Assembly: GCA_033439685.1 (NCBI GenBank)
Contig: JAUEDM010000003.1
Span: 1,146,001-1,210,000 of the forward strand
Source of the DNA: Apodospora peruviana
Lineage: Eukaryota > Ascomycota > Sordariomycetes > Sordariales > Lasiosphaeriaceae
Reading direction: 5' to 3'
DNA length: 64,000 bases
Below, piece by piece: positions 11,320 through 21,946 of this stretch (positions are counted from its first letter, which is position 1; every line of letters begins with the position of its first letter). The translations under genes and the position numbers were made by a program. The notes under the pieces are model-generated. The model worked only from the letters and a program-made list of their open reading frames with translations. It was not told the origin of the DNA and did not search any database.

Positions 11320-11610
11320 ATGAAGACCAGCTTTGTCGCCGTTTTCGCCACCGCCTTCACCGCGGCCACCGCCATCACCATCTCGCTCCCGTCTGGTGTT
11401 TCGATCCCGTCAGGCATCTCGCTTCCTTCGGGAGTCACCGTCGTGAGCGCCGCCGCGACCACCACTGCGGCCGCCGTTGCCGGGAACAAGGAGAGGCGCG
11501 TCGCCAAGATCTTGGGCGCCCGCCAAAACTTTGGCGCTCAGACGCAATCCAGCAGCAGCTCGCAGTCTACCGCCGACTCCAAGAGGGATGTTGGTGACAT
11601 CAACATCTAA
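11320..11610 (+). CDS. Small secreted protein, 96 aa, cysteine-free, LPSG-type repeats
   Basis: Single-exon gene. Residues 1-18 form a clear signal peptide (basic Lys2, hydrophobic core, Ala-x-Ala end). The N-terminal third of the mature protein is a degenerate hexapeptide repeat of S-[LI]-P-S-G-[VI] type, three to four units, followed by an Ala/Thr-rich stretch. The C-terminal part has dibasic pairs (ERR, and SKR near residue 88) that could be kexin sites, the last leaving a short acidic C-terminal peptide. There are no cysteines, so it is not a hydrophobin or a typical disulfide-stabilised effector. A long CT/CA-rich leader precedes the ATG, typical of strongly expressed fungal genes. Family unrecognised; secretion is inferred from sequence only. 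Confidence 0.7.
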   Translation: MKTSFVAVFATAFTAATAITISLPSGVSIPSGISLPSGVTVVSAAATTTAAAVAGNKERRVAKILGARQNFGAQTQSSSSSQSTADSKRDVGDINI

Positions 11611-12021
11611 GTCATGATACCTTTGGCTTTGGCTCAGTACCCTGGGGCTTTGTAAGAAGGAGATGATGTCAGTTTTTGGCCAAGTTTTGAAGTGTCGGTC
11701 AATGCATGATCGGAGCGATAGATTAGCAGCATAATGTTTTGACTTTGAGGGTTTAGAGATTGCTCGGTGCTCTTTGGTTTTTGGTTTGGTCAATTATAGT
11801 TGTCAGAAAACTGTCGTAAGTGTAAAAGAGGGAATCATAATGAAGCGAAGAGCTGGTTGGAGGAGAAAAAAAGGGGGTAAGGGGATAGATAGGCCTTTGA
11901 CGATGTTTTGTACCTTTATATCGCTATTACTTGTCGGGTTTAATATAAAAATAGAAATAGTCGTCTCTGAAAAAATAGAGATTCATCATCCGTAACGAAG
12001 AAGAAAAAAGATGACATGATT
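11611..12021. other. 3' UTR/intergenic between secreted protein gene and tRNA-Met
   Basis: AT-rich downstream region with no supported coding sequence. The segment near 11880-11995 is rich in A/T runs. Nothing else recognised. Confidence 0.5.
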
Positions 12022-12124
12022 GGGACCTGTGAGGCTCGAACTCACGACCTTTGGATTACTCCAGTGTTTAACTGGATCATAGCAAGTATGAGACCAACAC
12101 TCTAACCAACTGAGCTAAGGTCCC
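12022..12124 (-). tRNA. tRNA-Met(CAT), elongator, with intron
   Basis: Reading the minus strand gives a full cloverleaf. The acceptor stem is GGGACCT with AGGTCCC, the D arm is GCTCAGTTGGTTAGAGT, and the T arm is GTGAG-TTCGAGC-CTCAC. The anticodon loop is CTCATAA with anticodon CAT. The anticodon stem has a U31-U39 mismatch, as in yeast elongator tRNA-Met, which supports elongator rather than initiator identity. A 30-nt intron (12057-12086) sits at the canonical position one base 3' of the anticodon. CCA is not encoded, as expected in eukaryotes. Confidence 0.95.
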
Positions 12125-13038
12125 ATAACTGGTGAAAGTAGGGTAAATTGTGCGCCCTATCTATGGGGCTCGTGGAGGTAGGTTGTGGATGCAAATAGGA
12201 TACAGGGAGCGGAGGTGGAATGAGTCATGATGTCTTGATAGTACGACGCTTTTAGACGAAGAATCGCTTCTTAATAAGTTTATGTTGGTCTTCTAGTTTT
12301 CTTGCTACTTTATTTGTTCCGATAGAACCTCTCAGCGAAAAGTCAAATGACACGATTGGAACTTGATGCGCCTATGTCATTTGGCGATCCGAGGCATGTC
12401 ACGCATAATCCGCAATTCCGCATCATCTCTTCGGGTTAACATTCTGTTTCTGTCGACGGGGGCTAGTAAACACCTCCGGGTCCAAGAGTGGCAGTCAAGT
12501 TCGGTAGCGACTTGGCCTACATCCGCAACGGTGCAATTTAGCCTGAAATAAAGCACGTGTGGTAGACAAACCGATACCACCCTACGAGCCGGAATTAAGG
12601 GAAGATATCAATGGGCTCTGATGTAAACTTAGCTACTCACGGACTGGTGTCGATTCAATGTTACAACGTAGATGTCCAAGAACCTCAAAGTTAGCACCAG
12701 GTTCCCGGTTTCCGTTCAGGGGCCGCTTCCCGATTTGCATACTGACGGATGTACTCTCCGAAGAAAACCGGGTCGAGACGCCATCTAAGTAAGGTAGCTA
12801 CCGGAGTGGTGTTACTCTCTCCGCCAAACATGCTATCACGAGGACATGGGCAGTGCTTTTGTTTTCACCTCTAGCTTGCGTAATATCGCATTGTAACCTC
12901 ATTCATGCTATTCCAGGTCATCGCTAACCGGGTGAACGGCGCGCCTGTACACGTCTATGCGTGTCCGTACGACCATCGTAATGCTACCCTACTCCTGAAC
13001 GAAATCGTAGATCAAAGAACCCAGTAAAAGGAAATGAT

Positions 13039-13069
<31 letters not shown>

Positions 13070-13203
13070 GGCAAGGACATAAAGCAGTCCATCTCCGTCG
13101 TCCACCTCCGTTCAGATCGTTGGTCTCTCACCTGCAGGAAGCTTTCCGCCACTCCTCTCCCCCAGGCCAACAACTCTCGCCGGACACTCCATTCCAACCC
13201 ATA
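12125..13203. other. Intergenic, xylanase promoter side
   Basis: About 1.1 kb without a supported gene. It ends with a 29-T run (13041-13069) and a short leader before the xylanase ATG. Confidence 0.5.
13041..13069. repeat. Poly-T run (29 T)
   Basis: Uninterrupted 29-T run about 135 bases upstream of the GH10 xylanase start codon. On the plus strand it is T-rich and could act as a nucleosome-excluding promoter tract; length is likely variable. Confidence 0.9.
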
Positions 13204-14592
13204 ATGCACTCCAAAGCACTTCTAGCGGCGCTGCTCGCACCAGCAGTGGTGACGGCGCAGCTGCACCAGCTCGCCGTTGCCGCCGGTCTCAAGTACTTTG
13301 GAACTGCGGTCAGCGAGGGCAACGTCAACAGTGATTCCGCCTACAGAGCCATCGTCAACAACAAAAATGAGATTGGCCAGCTGGTCCCGGAAAACGGACA
13401 AAAGTGGGATGCCACAGAACCCAGCCGCGGGAGCTTCAGCTACTCCTCCGGAGACATCGTTCCCAACATCGCCAAGGCGAACGGACAGCTTTTGAGGTGC
13501 CATACCCTGGTGTGGCACAGCCAGCTGCCTAACTGGGGTGCGTATACATCCGGTGCTTGTTATCTAGTTGTTTTAGCACACATATGCTGACATGGGGTGT
13601 CGTACCTGTAGTCTCCTCTGGATCGTGGACCAAAGCCACCCTGACATCTGTCATCCAGACGCACATCTCCAACGTCATGGGTCACTACATCGGACAGTGC
13701 TACGCCTGGGACGTTGTCAACGAAGCTGTTGCCGATGATGGCAGCTGGCGCAGCAGCGTGTTCCTTAGCACCTTCGGAACCGACTATTTTGCCATTGCCT
13801 TCAAGGCTGCCAAGGCGGCCGACCCCAACACCAAGCTGTATGTCTAGGTCCTCTTCTCTATTCCCCCTTCCCGAACAAAAGCTAACCCGCACTTAAAGGT
13901 ACTACAACGACTACAACCTCGAGTACAACGGCGCAAAGACCGACCGTGCCGTTGAGCTGGTCAAGATCGTCCAGGCCGCCGGTGCCCCCATTGACGGTGT
14001 CGGCTTCCAGGGTCATCTCATCGTCGGCAGCACTCCGTCGCGCGGCAGCCTGGCCACCGTGCTCCGTCGCTTCACGTCTCTCAATGTCGAGGTTGCCTAC
14101 ACGGAGCTCGACATCCGACACTCCAGCCTGCCGGCGTCATCATCAGCGCTGGCAACCCAGGGCAACGACTTTGCCAACGTGGTCGGCTCGTGCCTCGATG
14201 TCGCCGGGTGCGTCGGTGTCACCGTCTGGGGCTTCAGCGACAAGTACTCATGGGTGCCCTCGACGTTCAGCGGCGCTGGTGCGGCGCTTCTCTATGATAG
14301 CAACTTTAACAAGAAGGCGGCGTGGACGTCGGTGTCGTCGGTACTTGCAGCCAAGGCGACAGGTGGCCCGGGTGTGTCTACCACGCTCTCGACGTCAGTC
14401 GTCACGACGACCTCGAAGCCTGCGGTCATCACTACCACCAGCACAGCAGCAACGACCACGACGAGCAGTGCTAGTGGTGCGCAGCAGACGCACTGGGGAC
14501 AGTGCGGCGGTAATGGATGGACTGGGCCGACGGCTTGCCAGAGCCCGTGGACTTGCCAGGTTGGCAATCCTTGGTATTCGCAGTGCCTCTGA
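13204..14592 (+). CDS. Secreted endo-1,4-beta-xylanase, GH10 with C-terminal CBM1
   Basis: Hydrolyses internal beta-1,4-xylosyl bonds of xylan outside the cell. Three exons (13204-13537, 13612-13837, 13899-14592) give 417 aa. Both introns have good donors (GTGCGT, GTATGT) and branch sites (TGCTGAC, GCTAAC). Residues 1-18 are a signal peptide ending AVVTA. The GH10 catalytic barrel follows, with acid/base Glu about 149 in WDVVNEA and nucleophile Glu about 256 in [17 protein letters not shown] is also typical. A Thr/Ser-rich linker (about 345-380), likely O-glycosylated, leads to a C-terminal CBM1 cellulose-binding module with the [13 protein letters not shown] start and the Cys pattern ending YSQCL. 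This start was preferred to an in-frame upstream ATG at 13120 because it begins directly with the signal peptide. The GH115 gene about 4.3 kb beyond its end acts on the same polymer. Confidence 0.97.
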
Positions 14593-15107
14593 GTGTATGG
14601 GTCCCGATGATGAAACTGAAGGGGGGAGGGCAATAAGATATTCTTGTATATATGTTAGCAGATAGGTGCACTTCTACCTCGATTTACAACCTTAATATAA
14701 TTTCTGTGTCTCCAAAACTAAATGACGACACATTACCATTGACACCACCGGAATGAATCACTGCGGACTTTAAAGGAGTGACTGAGGTGAGAATTATTGG
14801 TAATGACAGAAGATGAGAAGTCTGATCTAGCTCTACATGTTTTATCTTTGGGATCTAACAACAGTACTGTATCATGCCCCTGCCCCCTCTCACCCCTTAC
14901 AAATCCAAGGACACTGATCATGTGTTAACAGTTCCGAACCACAAAAAATTGTTATGCAATTACCCAAAAACATTCCAAACTCCAACAAGCACCCAGCCGC
15001 TCTCTCAACCCACTGAACTTAAAAGAAACCCTTAAAGTTGGCGTCATGCCACAGATAGCCCAGAAGCCAAAGCCTCCCGGTCGCCTACCAGTTTGTTCGA
15101 CACAGAA
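14593..15107. other. Convergent intergenic region
   Basis: 3' ends of the xylanase (plus) and antiporter (minus) genes face each other here. AT-rich, with no other feature seen. Confidence 0.5.
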
Positions 15108-16915
15108 TTACTGTGTAAACTGGATCCCACGACCACCACCTCTGGGAGGACCCCTCTTCTCATCCTCCGCCAGCGACCCCTCATAGGAGTAATGGTCCGG
15201 CGACTCTGGCCCTCCTCGAGTCGGCATCACATACCGACCAGCGGCATTCACCACGGGCAGATCCTGGGGATTGAACACGGGGCGCGAGAACCTGTTGTAC
15301 GCGACGAATGTCTGGCTGTTATTCACCTCGGCGTTAACAGGTGTGGGCACACGCATCGACATGCGCCGGATCTCGACGGCGTCCTCGTGGATCGGCTTGA
15401 CGCCGTAGAAGTTGTAGATCAGGTTCAGCCCCGGGATCGACAAGCCGTGCACGACGATGGAGAACAGGACCAGCCAATAGACGACTGGGATCATGGCCCG
15501 CACCAGATTGGTCTCCTCGGCGTCGCCGTGGCCGAGCTCGGGGAAGAGGTGGCGCGTGTGCTCGACGTAGAATACGGCGCCGGCGCCAATCGGACCGAAG
15601 TAGCCCATGAAGAGGGCCTCCTTGTAGTTCTTGCAGACGCCCGGCATGAACTTATACGACATCAGGATGGCGGGGATGCGGCGGAAGATGAGGATCAGGA
15701 TGCCCAGGCCGATCAGGCGCGGCACCGTGATGCCCGTAATGTCGGGCTGGTGGAACTCGCTCCACGGCATGACGGTGCCGATGTACATGAAGCCGCCAAA
15801 GTTGAGGAGCACGTCGACGCACGAGTTGACCTCGTCGTGGCGCTCCTCGGTCTCGCGTAGGTACTCGCCGTCCCAGTTCATGGCGTTGCCGGCCACGAAG
15901 CAGGCCAGCAGGTCGTCCGTCCCGAGCATGCCGCAGATGCCGACCAGCCACAGGCCCAGGGCCGTCGGGGTCAGCAGGTAGCTCTCCGAGTCGATCCATT
16001 TGCGACGGAGGGCGAACTTGAGCGCCTTTCCGGAGCCGAACCCGACGACGACACCGATCGCAACCGACATCAGCACGATGTACAGCCATGTCTCGAGGAA
16101 CCACTGCCCCATCGCGACGCCCACGCCGCCGCCGAGGCGGCCAACACCCTCCTCCTGTCGTGGGACGATGATGCTACCGGCCACTCCCCCGAAAGAGCCA
16201 TCACCATGTTCGGAGCTAGAGCTAGAGCTAGAGCCATGTCCCGCACCGGGGATGTCGGCGTGGCGGATGAGATAGACGGCGAGCATGAGGAAGGGAAATC
16301 CGAACCCGTCGTTGGCGCCGGCCTCGGAGGAGATGATCTCGCGCAGATCACGGGCGACGAACTTGTCGGCGAAGGGGCCCTTGGCGATGGCCTGGGACAG
16401 GATCGGGTCGGTGCAGGTGACGCAGGAGCCGATGACGAGCGCGGCGAGGAGGGTGATCTTCGGGACGGTGGCCAGCATGCAGAGGGTCGTGCACAGCCAC
16501 ATGATGGTCATGATGGGTAGCAGGCACAGCGCCATCTCTTTCCAGCGAAGCTGCTGGTACTTGGCCGGCAGCTGATAGCCCGCGATGACGAGCTGCACGC
16601 CGATCATGACTCGCGCGACGCCAAGGGTGATGTCGCTCGTCTGGCCTTCAGCTGCGGAGCCCCATCGCTCGCTGTCGATGAACTTTGCAGCGATCGGCCC
16701 GAGGCAGACACCGATGAAGACGGCAGGGACTAATTACAACACACACAGAGAGTCAGTCGGTTCAATGTTGATTGTTTCGTTTTAACGATATACGTACGGG
16801 CCTCGCCAAGGAACCACCGGCTCTTGATCTTGACCGAGATGATTCCATAGAGAAGGATGAAAGTCCCCAGCACACCCAGAACAATGTTCAGTTCGCTGAC
16901 GTCGAGAGAAGGCAT
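15108..16915 (-). CDS. Plasma-membrane Na+(K+)/H+ antiporter, fungal NHA1-type (CPA family)
   Basis: Exchanges Na+ and/or K+ for H+ across the plasma membrane for salt and pH homeostasis. Exons, in transcription order, are 16798-16915 and 15108-16729; the 68-nt intron starts GTACGT, and the product is 579 aa. The protein has about a dozen hydrophobic segments. Diagnostic motifs are TDP (Asp about 147) and ANDG (Asn179-Asp180), the ion-binding core of this antiporter family. The N-terminal segment with ELNIVLGVLG matches fungal Nha1 homologues. A Ser-rich loop encoded by a short AGCTAG-type direct repeat (about 16213-16234) lies in the middle. The C-terminal cytoplasmic tail is much shorter than in Saccharomyces Nha1, which is common in filamentous fungi. 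Confidence 0.93.
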
Positions 16916-18868
16916 GTTGTCGAAACGTGTTTGTGGAGTCTGTGGTTTGGGTAAGGTAGTTTCCCCTTGTCCAGCAAAAGGGCTTTCAAACTTTATGACC
17001 GCAGTACTGGAAAGGGGAAAGGTGTGAGGCACGACGAAAAAGGGGAACCCTCGTGACGCAAGCAAAGAAAACAAGAGCGTGCCAGACGCAGAAAAGGCAA
17101 GTGTTATAATATGTGCAATTGAAAGGAACAGGCCAGCCGGTGACTAAGGAAACGGAAAAATACGGATGAAAACGAAGAGAAAAACAACTCAACTCCGCCG
17201 CTCCATCGTTGGTCGAGGAAGAGGGATAGAAAAAGTGGAAAGAAATGATGATATCCGAGGCGGCGGCATGGCATTCTTGTTCATTTAATCAACGCAAATA
17301 TATCACTTTGAGCGTTGCCAAGTGCACACTAGGAAGATCTGCGTCGAGGTAAGAAGCTTTGCTTGAAAGGGGCAAGCAGAGGCGCGGCGGGCGTGGGGTC
17401 CCGACGTAAACACAGGCAGGGGCGCCCCTGTTTCAATGTCTTTGACTTCAAGATTATGGATATCTGTTAGGAAACTGGCTGACGAACAAAGGCATTGCCC
17501 TAACTATTTGCCCCCAAGGGATGAACGAGTTGAACCGCAGAAGAGCATGGCTTGTGTCACTGAGTGGCGAGTAAGTGGATATGTTCTCGCGGTTGATCTC
17601 TCCGCTCTTCCCAAGGTTCAACCCTCAAACACAGCGACTGATGAGGAACGTGAGAGACTCTCAGACAAGGAGAAGCCGCCAAGCAGAGCTGCGGTTGGCA
17701 AATCGGCGTTACTCGGGGCATCTTGGCGGCTACTTGGCAGCCGCAGAACTCCTCTCTCTCGGTATCTCGGCACGCATCATTGAACGCAAATCCTCAAGCC
17801 TGAAGCCTCGGCACTTGGCGCGCTTGGCGCTTGGCGCTTGGCTGCTTCATGCCCCTGTATCCGCGTCTCTTGTTTTTGGTGCGCATGCACCCAAGCCGTT
17901 GCAGGTTCCAAGTCCCAACGTCTCTCGTCCCTCTTTTCCATCTGCTGTGGACATGGGTTTCTTGTGAAACACCATCCTTTTCCTGTGACAAGCTGGACAA
18001 CGTCTCCCCGTGTGTGTCGCATCTGCTGCAGTGTTTCGAGAATAATCGCCCCCCTCTGAACGAAACCTGGGGAAAGGGCATGTTGTCGCGTGTTCAAGGT
18101 TATTCTTTCCCTATACAGGATTGATTTTCCAACTTTCTCCAATGTTGGTAGAAACTTGCTTCCTTCGGTCTTGGTGATGACGGCTCATAATTGCCTTGGC
18201 TTTTGTGGCTCGTTTCTCTTCAATATCGCCGGCGAGACCGCGGGCTTGTTCCTCAACCTGCCAAGATAGATCGAATAAAGCCTCAATCCGAACTGCTTGG
18301 GCGTATAACAACTCTGTATGACAATCAAGGCTTGCGGATTCTGCAATGACAACAGTTGCGGCTTTTTGTGTCGTGTGACTATGATCGTCGCCGGCCGTCC
18401 TTCTGACTATTAATAACGAACGCTTCCTTCCGAACCAGACGGCATTCCGAGGCTTGGGGAACTCTTGGAAACTCTTGGAAACTCTTGGAAGTACATAAGA
18501 GTGTCCTTGGAGACTAAGAGGGTAGATCATGGGGATCGAGCTTCTATTTCAGTCCCGGTTTCCACTCTTCTCCTTTGCTTCTCTGCATACATGTAATTAA
18601 GCCACGTTTACCTTTATTTGCTGCGTTGGGGTGTCGCTCCAAGAAAACAGGCTTTATAATAATTACTGTTTGCCGCCTTGATGATTAGAACAAGGTAAGA
18701 AAACAAAGCAGGTGAAAATAGCTGGCAGAACTCTGTTGTGTGTCATCTCCTATTTACCCTCCATCACACCCGGTTTTGAAGGCAACAGCAAACATCCCGC
18801 ACCAACAAAACATTGCCCAAAAATAGCTACTACTTCCTAACTAACCTACGGTACTTTATACTATCAAC
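16916..18868. other. Long intergenic region
   Basis: About 1.95 kb between the antiporter promoter (left) and the 3' end of GH115 (right). No open frame has a domain or splice support. A perfect 10-bp tandem triplication (ACTCTTGGAA) lies at 18461-18490. Confidence 0.5.
18461..18490. repeat. 10-bp tandem repeat, three copies
   Basis: Three perfect tandem copies of ACTCTTGGAA. Small and non-coding. Confidence 0.9.
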
Positions 18869-21800
18869 TCAAGCTGAGGGAAACCGATATGTCTCAGGCG
18901 GGCCAAGATAGCTCGGTCTAACAGTCCCGCGAACATGCAGCACAATCTTTTCCATATACACCTCGGGCGAGTTGACCCTCCAAACGAGCTTGTGAGCACC
19001 CGCCTTGGCATGCCCCAAACTCACTCGCTTCGTCCAGACATTATCGGCTACGTGATCGATCCACTCGGGCGGGATGTCGCCGGCGTTGGGGTGCTTGATG
19101 TAGTCGCCCAACACGCGCGTGAAGTTGGCAGGCGCGTCGTCGAGCGTGAGGGAAAACTCCATCTTCAGCTTCGGATCCGTGTCCAGACCGCCGTTGATGT
19201 ACACTGTAGCTTCGAGCGGCACTCCGGAAAAGAGGTACACGCCGTAGGATACCCATGCTGCCTTCGCGGCAGAGGTGCGCGCTGCGTCGAAGGGACGCAG
19301 CGCGATGGAGCCCGACTCGCTTCGTGACCCTAGATGCGGGAACGCTTCAAAATAGACGCCACTGCTGTGACTCGAGGATGAAGATTGAAAATGGGGGCTC
19401 TCAATGGAGACCATGCCGTCCGTTTCTGGAAATGTTGACCGAGTGGCAGCGCTGGCCGGCACGCGGTTGTTCCGTACGGGGATATGAATCTGCTCAAAGT
19501 ATGGATACGGCGCGGGCGTCGACGTGACGCCAACCAGAACCGTGTCGTTGAAGCCTTCCGGTACCCTGCTCCAGTCGAGTGTGACGTTGAGCCGCTGGTC
19601 CGTCTGAGTGTCACGGCTCAGCGTTCCGTTGGCAGGCAGAATAGTCAGCCAGTCCACAGGAATGGGATCCAGTGCCCAGCGGATGGGCACGCGGTGGTCG
19701 CCCCGCATGAAGACTTCCACCCATCTTGAGGGTGAGCCGTACGGCTCCATGGGCGATAGAATCGGCGCGAAGGCGGTCGTCGGCATGGACGCGTCGACGC
19801 TCTCGGCCCAGCGGCCCTGGCTCGTCGGATTCAGCGGCGACCCCTCGGCGCGGATGCCCAGGTTTCCGAGGGAGAACTGCATGTTCTCGCGCAGCTGGAC
19901 ATACGAGAGGTTGGCGACGATGTTGCGTGACGGCGCCGCCCACCGCTTTGGCTCCTCCACGGCGTCGAAGTAGGCTTGCGACATCATGTTGGCCCATTTT
20001 CCGCCTAGCATGGCGTCCCACTCCTCCACCAGATCGTAGGAAGCTTCAAAGTCGGCCAGGACTTGACTGGCGATGGCATTCGCTGAGTTCCGTCGCTCGA
20101 GGGCGAAGCGGTAGTTGGTGCCGATTCCGACCGTCACGGTGTGGTAGAGCGCGCCGGCGACGACCGGGTGGTACACGAGCTGGAAGAAAGCCGGTTTCAG
20201 CTGTTCATCCATGCGTGCGTAGAGAACCTTGGCTCGCGAGGCGACATTTTGCCAGCGGCGGACCACCCGCTCGGCCTCGCCGTAGTTGAGGACGGAGTAC
20301 GTGTCCGGCGTGACTAGTTCGTACCTGCGCATACCAACCAAGTGAGAATGCTCGAGCAGGATGGATGCGATCTCGTCGGCATCCTCGTCGCCAAACTCGC
20401 GCGACGCGTAGGCTTTGAGATAGGCCGGGATACGGTCGAAGCTGAAGTTTGTAGCGTTCCAGGCCATGTCCATGGCAAATCCAAGGGGCAGTTCCATCGG
20501 TTTGATGTCGCCGACGTTCATAATCCAGATCTGCTTTGCTCCGCGGAGGTAGGCGTGGTTGAGCTCCTTGAAGACCTTGGCAAGACTGTTGGTGTTTGCC
20601 CATTTGTAGGATCGGGGCAGTCCGACGTATTCGAAGTGGAAATAGACGCCGGTGCCACCCTTTCTGTCTACCTCGGCCCCAGTTGGGAGTCTGTATACGT
20701 TTCCCCAGTTGTCATCCGGAAAGAGCAGCGTGATATCCTCGGGAGGGTCTAGCCCAGCGTCATAGTACGAGGCGACTTCCTTGTACAATGCCCAAACCTG
20801 GTTGACAGCCGTCTCGGACCCGTAATTCTTTTTGATAATTTCTCTCTGCACAGAAAACACATCTTCAAGCATTGGGATCGCATGCTGGGTATTGGCTGCC
20901 TCATCTCCAAGTCCGCGTAACCCGACAGTGATATACGACTCGTTGTTGCCCGCCCTCTCGATGCCCTCTTCCATGAACGTGGTCATGTTGACCTTGTTCT
21001 TGGACCAGTCCCACGGCCCCAGCTGCGTCTCGTCCCACTCGTTCGTCGCGCGCTGCATCGGCTCGTGATGTGCGGTCGACACCACGATCCCGTAGTCGTT
21101 CGCCAGCTGCTGGTTCTTGGGGTCATCGGTGAAAAAGATATTGCCTGGCCCCGGAGTAAACGACTTCCACATGGCAGGCCACAGGTAGTTGGCCTTGAGC
21201 CGCAGCAGCAGATCAAACACGTGCCCGTAGAACTCGGAGTCGAGCGGGTAGCGAGTCGCGTTATGGCACCTCGCCCACCAGGTGTTGAGCGCGGGCTCCT
21301 CGTCGTTGATGAAGAGACCGCGGTACTTGATCGACGGCTCGCCATGCACCGAAGTGCCCGGTACGGCAAAGATGCTGTCGTGCTTCTTGGTCGGTACATC
21401 GGCAAACCAGTGGTAGGGCGACTGGCCTGACTGCTCGGCCAGCGTGTGAATGCCGTAGATGGTGCCTCGTTTATCACTCCCGATAATAACCAGAGCGCGT
21501 CCTATGCCAGCCAGGGGGTGTGCTACCACTGTTGTCTTGAACGATTCCCATTTCCCTTGGATTTCGGACATGTCAACCACCCCGTTGCTCACCAACTCCC
21601 GGACCAGCGATGAGTTGGCCGAGCCTGCAATGATGGCGGTTTCCAGCCGGAGCTGGGTCTTGTTACTGGCGGCCTTGCCCTTCTGGGAGAAGTTGATCCG
21701 GCGGACATCTCGAGACTGCTGCCCTGTGATCTTGGCGAGATCCTGGGCGAGACTGTTGGCCGCTATGCTGACGCCGACGAAGTCTTCCTGGTCAATGATG

Positions 21801-21946
21801 ACGACGGCATTGGCGAGGTCTACTTGTTCCGTGCCATTTAGAGAAGCGACGGGCTCAAAGGAAACAAATCGTTTCTCCAGCAAAGCTCGGCAGCTTCCCA
21901 CCAGACCGAAGAGAAGCAGCGTGTTCGTACCCCGTGCAAACTTCAT
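18869..21946 (-). CDS. Secreted GH115 xylan alpha-1,2-glucuronidase
   Basis: GH115 enzymes remove (4-O-methyl-)glucuronic acid side groups from glucuronoxylan. This is a single uninterrupted frame of 1025 aa, within the normal range for fungal GH115. Residues 1-21 form a signal peptide (MKFARG then a Leu-rich core, SCRA end). Recognisable family stretches are GTIYGIHTLAEQSG and SPYHWFADVP (about 160-190), KYRGLFINDEEPALNTWW (about 207-225), LRLKANYLWPAMW and the STAHHEPM block. Further C-terminal beta-rich domains follow. Several N-x-S/T sites are present, as expected for a secreted protein. With the GH10-CBM1 gene about 4.3 kb away it suits growth on plant biomass. Catalytic residues were not assigned individually. 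Confidence 0.95.
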   Translation of the reverse strand: MKFARGTNTLLLFGLVGSCRALLEKRFVSFEPVASLNGTEQVDLANAVVIIDQEDFVGVSIAANSLAQDLAKITGQQSRDVRRINFSQKGKAASNKTQLRLETAIIAGSANSSLVRELVSNGVVDMSEIQGKWESFKTTVVAHPLAGIGRALVIIGSDKRGTIYGIHTLAEQSGQSPYHWFADVPTKKHDSIFAVPGTSVHGEPSIKYRGLFINDEEPALNTWWARCHNATRYPLDSEFYGHVFDLLLRLKANYLWPAMWKSFTPGPGNIFFTDDPKNQQLANDYGIVVSTAHHEPMQRATNEWDETQLGPWDWSKNKVNMTTFMEEGIERAGNNESYITVGLRGLGDEAANTQHAIPMLEDVFSVQREIIKKNYGSETAVNQVWALYKEVASYYDAGLDPPEDITLLFPDDNWGNVYRLPTGAEVDRKGGTGVYFHFEYVGLPRSYKWANTNSLAKVFKELNHAYLRGAKQIWIMNVGDIKPMELPLGFAMDMAWNATNFSFDRIPAYLKAYASREFGDEDADEIASILLEHSHLVGMRRYELVTPDTYSVLNYGEAERVVRRWQNVASRAKVLYARMDEQLKPAFFQLVYHPVVAGALYHTVTVGIGTNYRFALERRNSANAIASQVLADFEASYDLVEEWDAMLGGKWANMMSQAYFDAVEEPKRWAAPSRNIVANLSYVQLRENMQFSLGNLGIRAEGSPLNPTSQGRWAESVDASMPTTAFAPILSPMEPYGSPSRWVEVFMRGDHRVPIRWALDPIPVDWLTILPANGTLSRDTQTDQRLNVTLDWSRVPEGFNDTVLVGVTSTPAPYPYFEQIHIPVRNNRVPASAATRSTFPETDGMVSIESPHFQSSSSSHSSGVYFEAFPHLGSRSESGSIALRPFDAARTSAAKAAWVSYGVYLFSGVPLEATVYINGGLDTDPKLKMEFSLTLDDAPANFTRVLGDYIKHPNAGDIPPEWIDHVADNVWTKRVSLGHAKAGAHKLVWRVNSPEVYMEKIVLHVRGTVRPSYLGPPETYRFPSA

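Noticed and set aside
13946..14665. Long Arg/Ser-rich frame overlapping the xylanase third exon
   Set aside because: It is an out-of-frame shadow of the GC-rich xylanase coding sequence, which has strong family evidence.
15093..15860. 255-codon plus-strand frame over the antiporter gene
   Set aside because: Antisense shadow of a clear minus-strand gene; His/Val/Asp-rich composition typical of such shadows.
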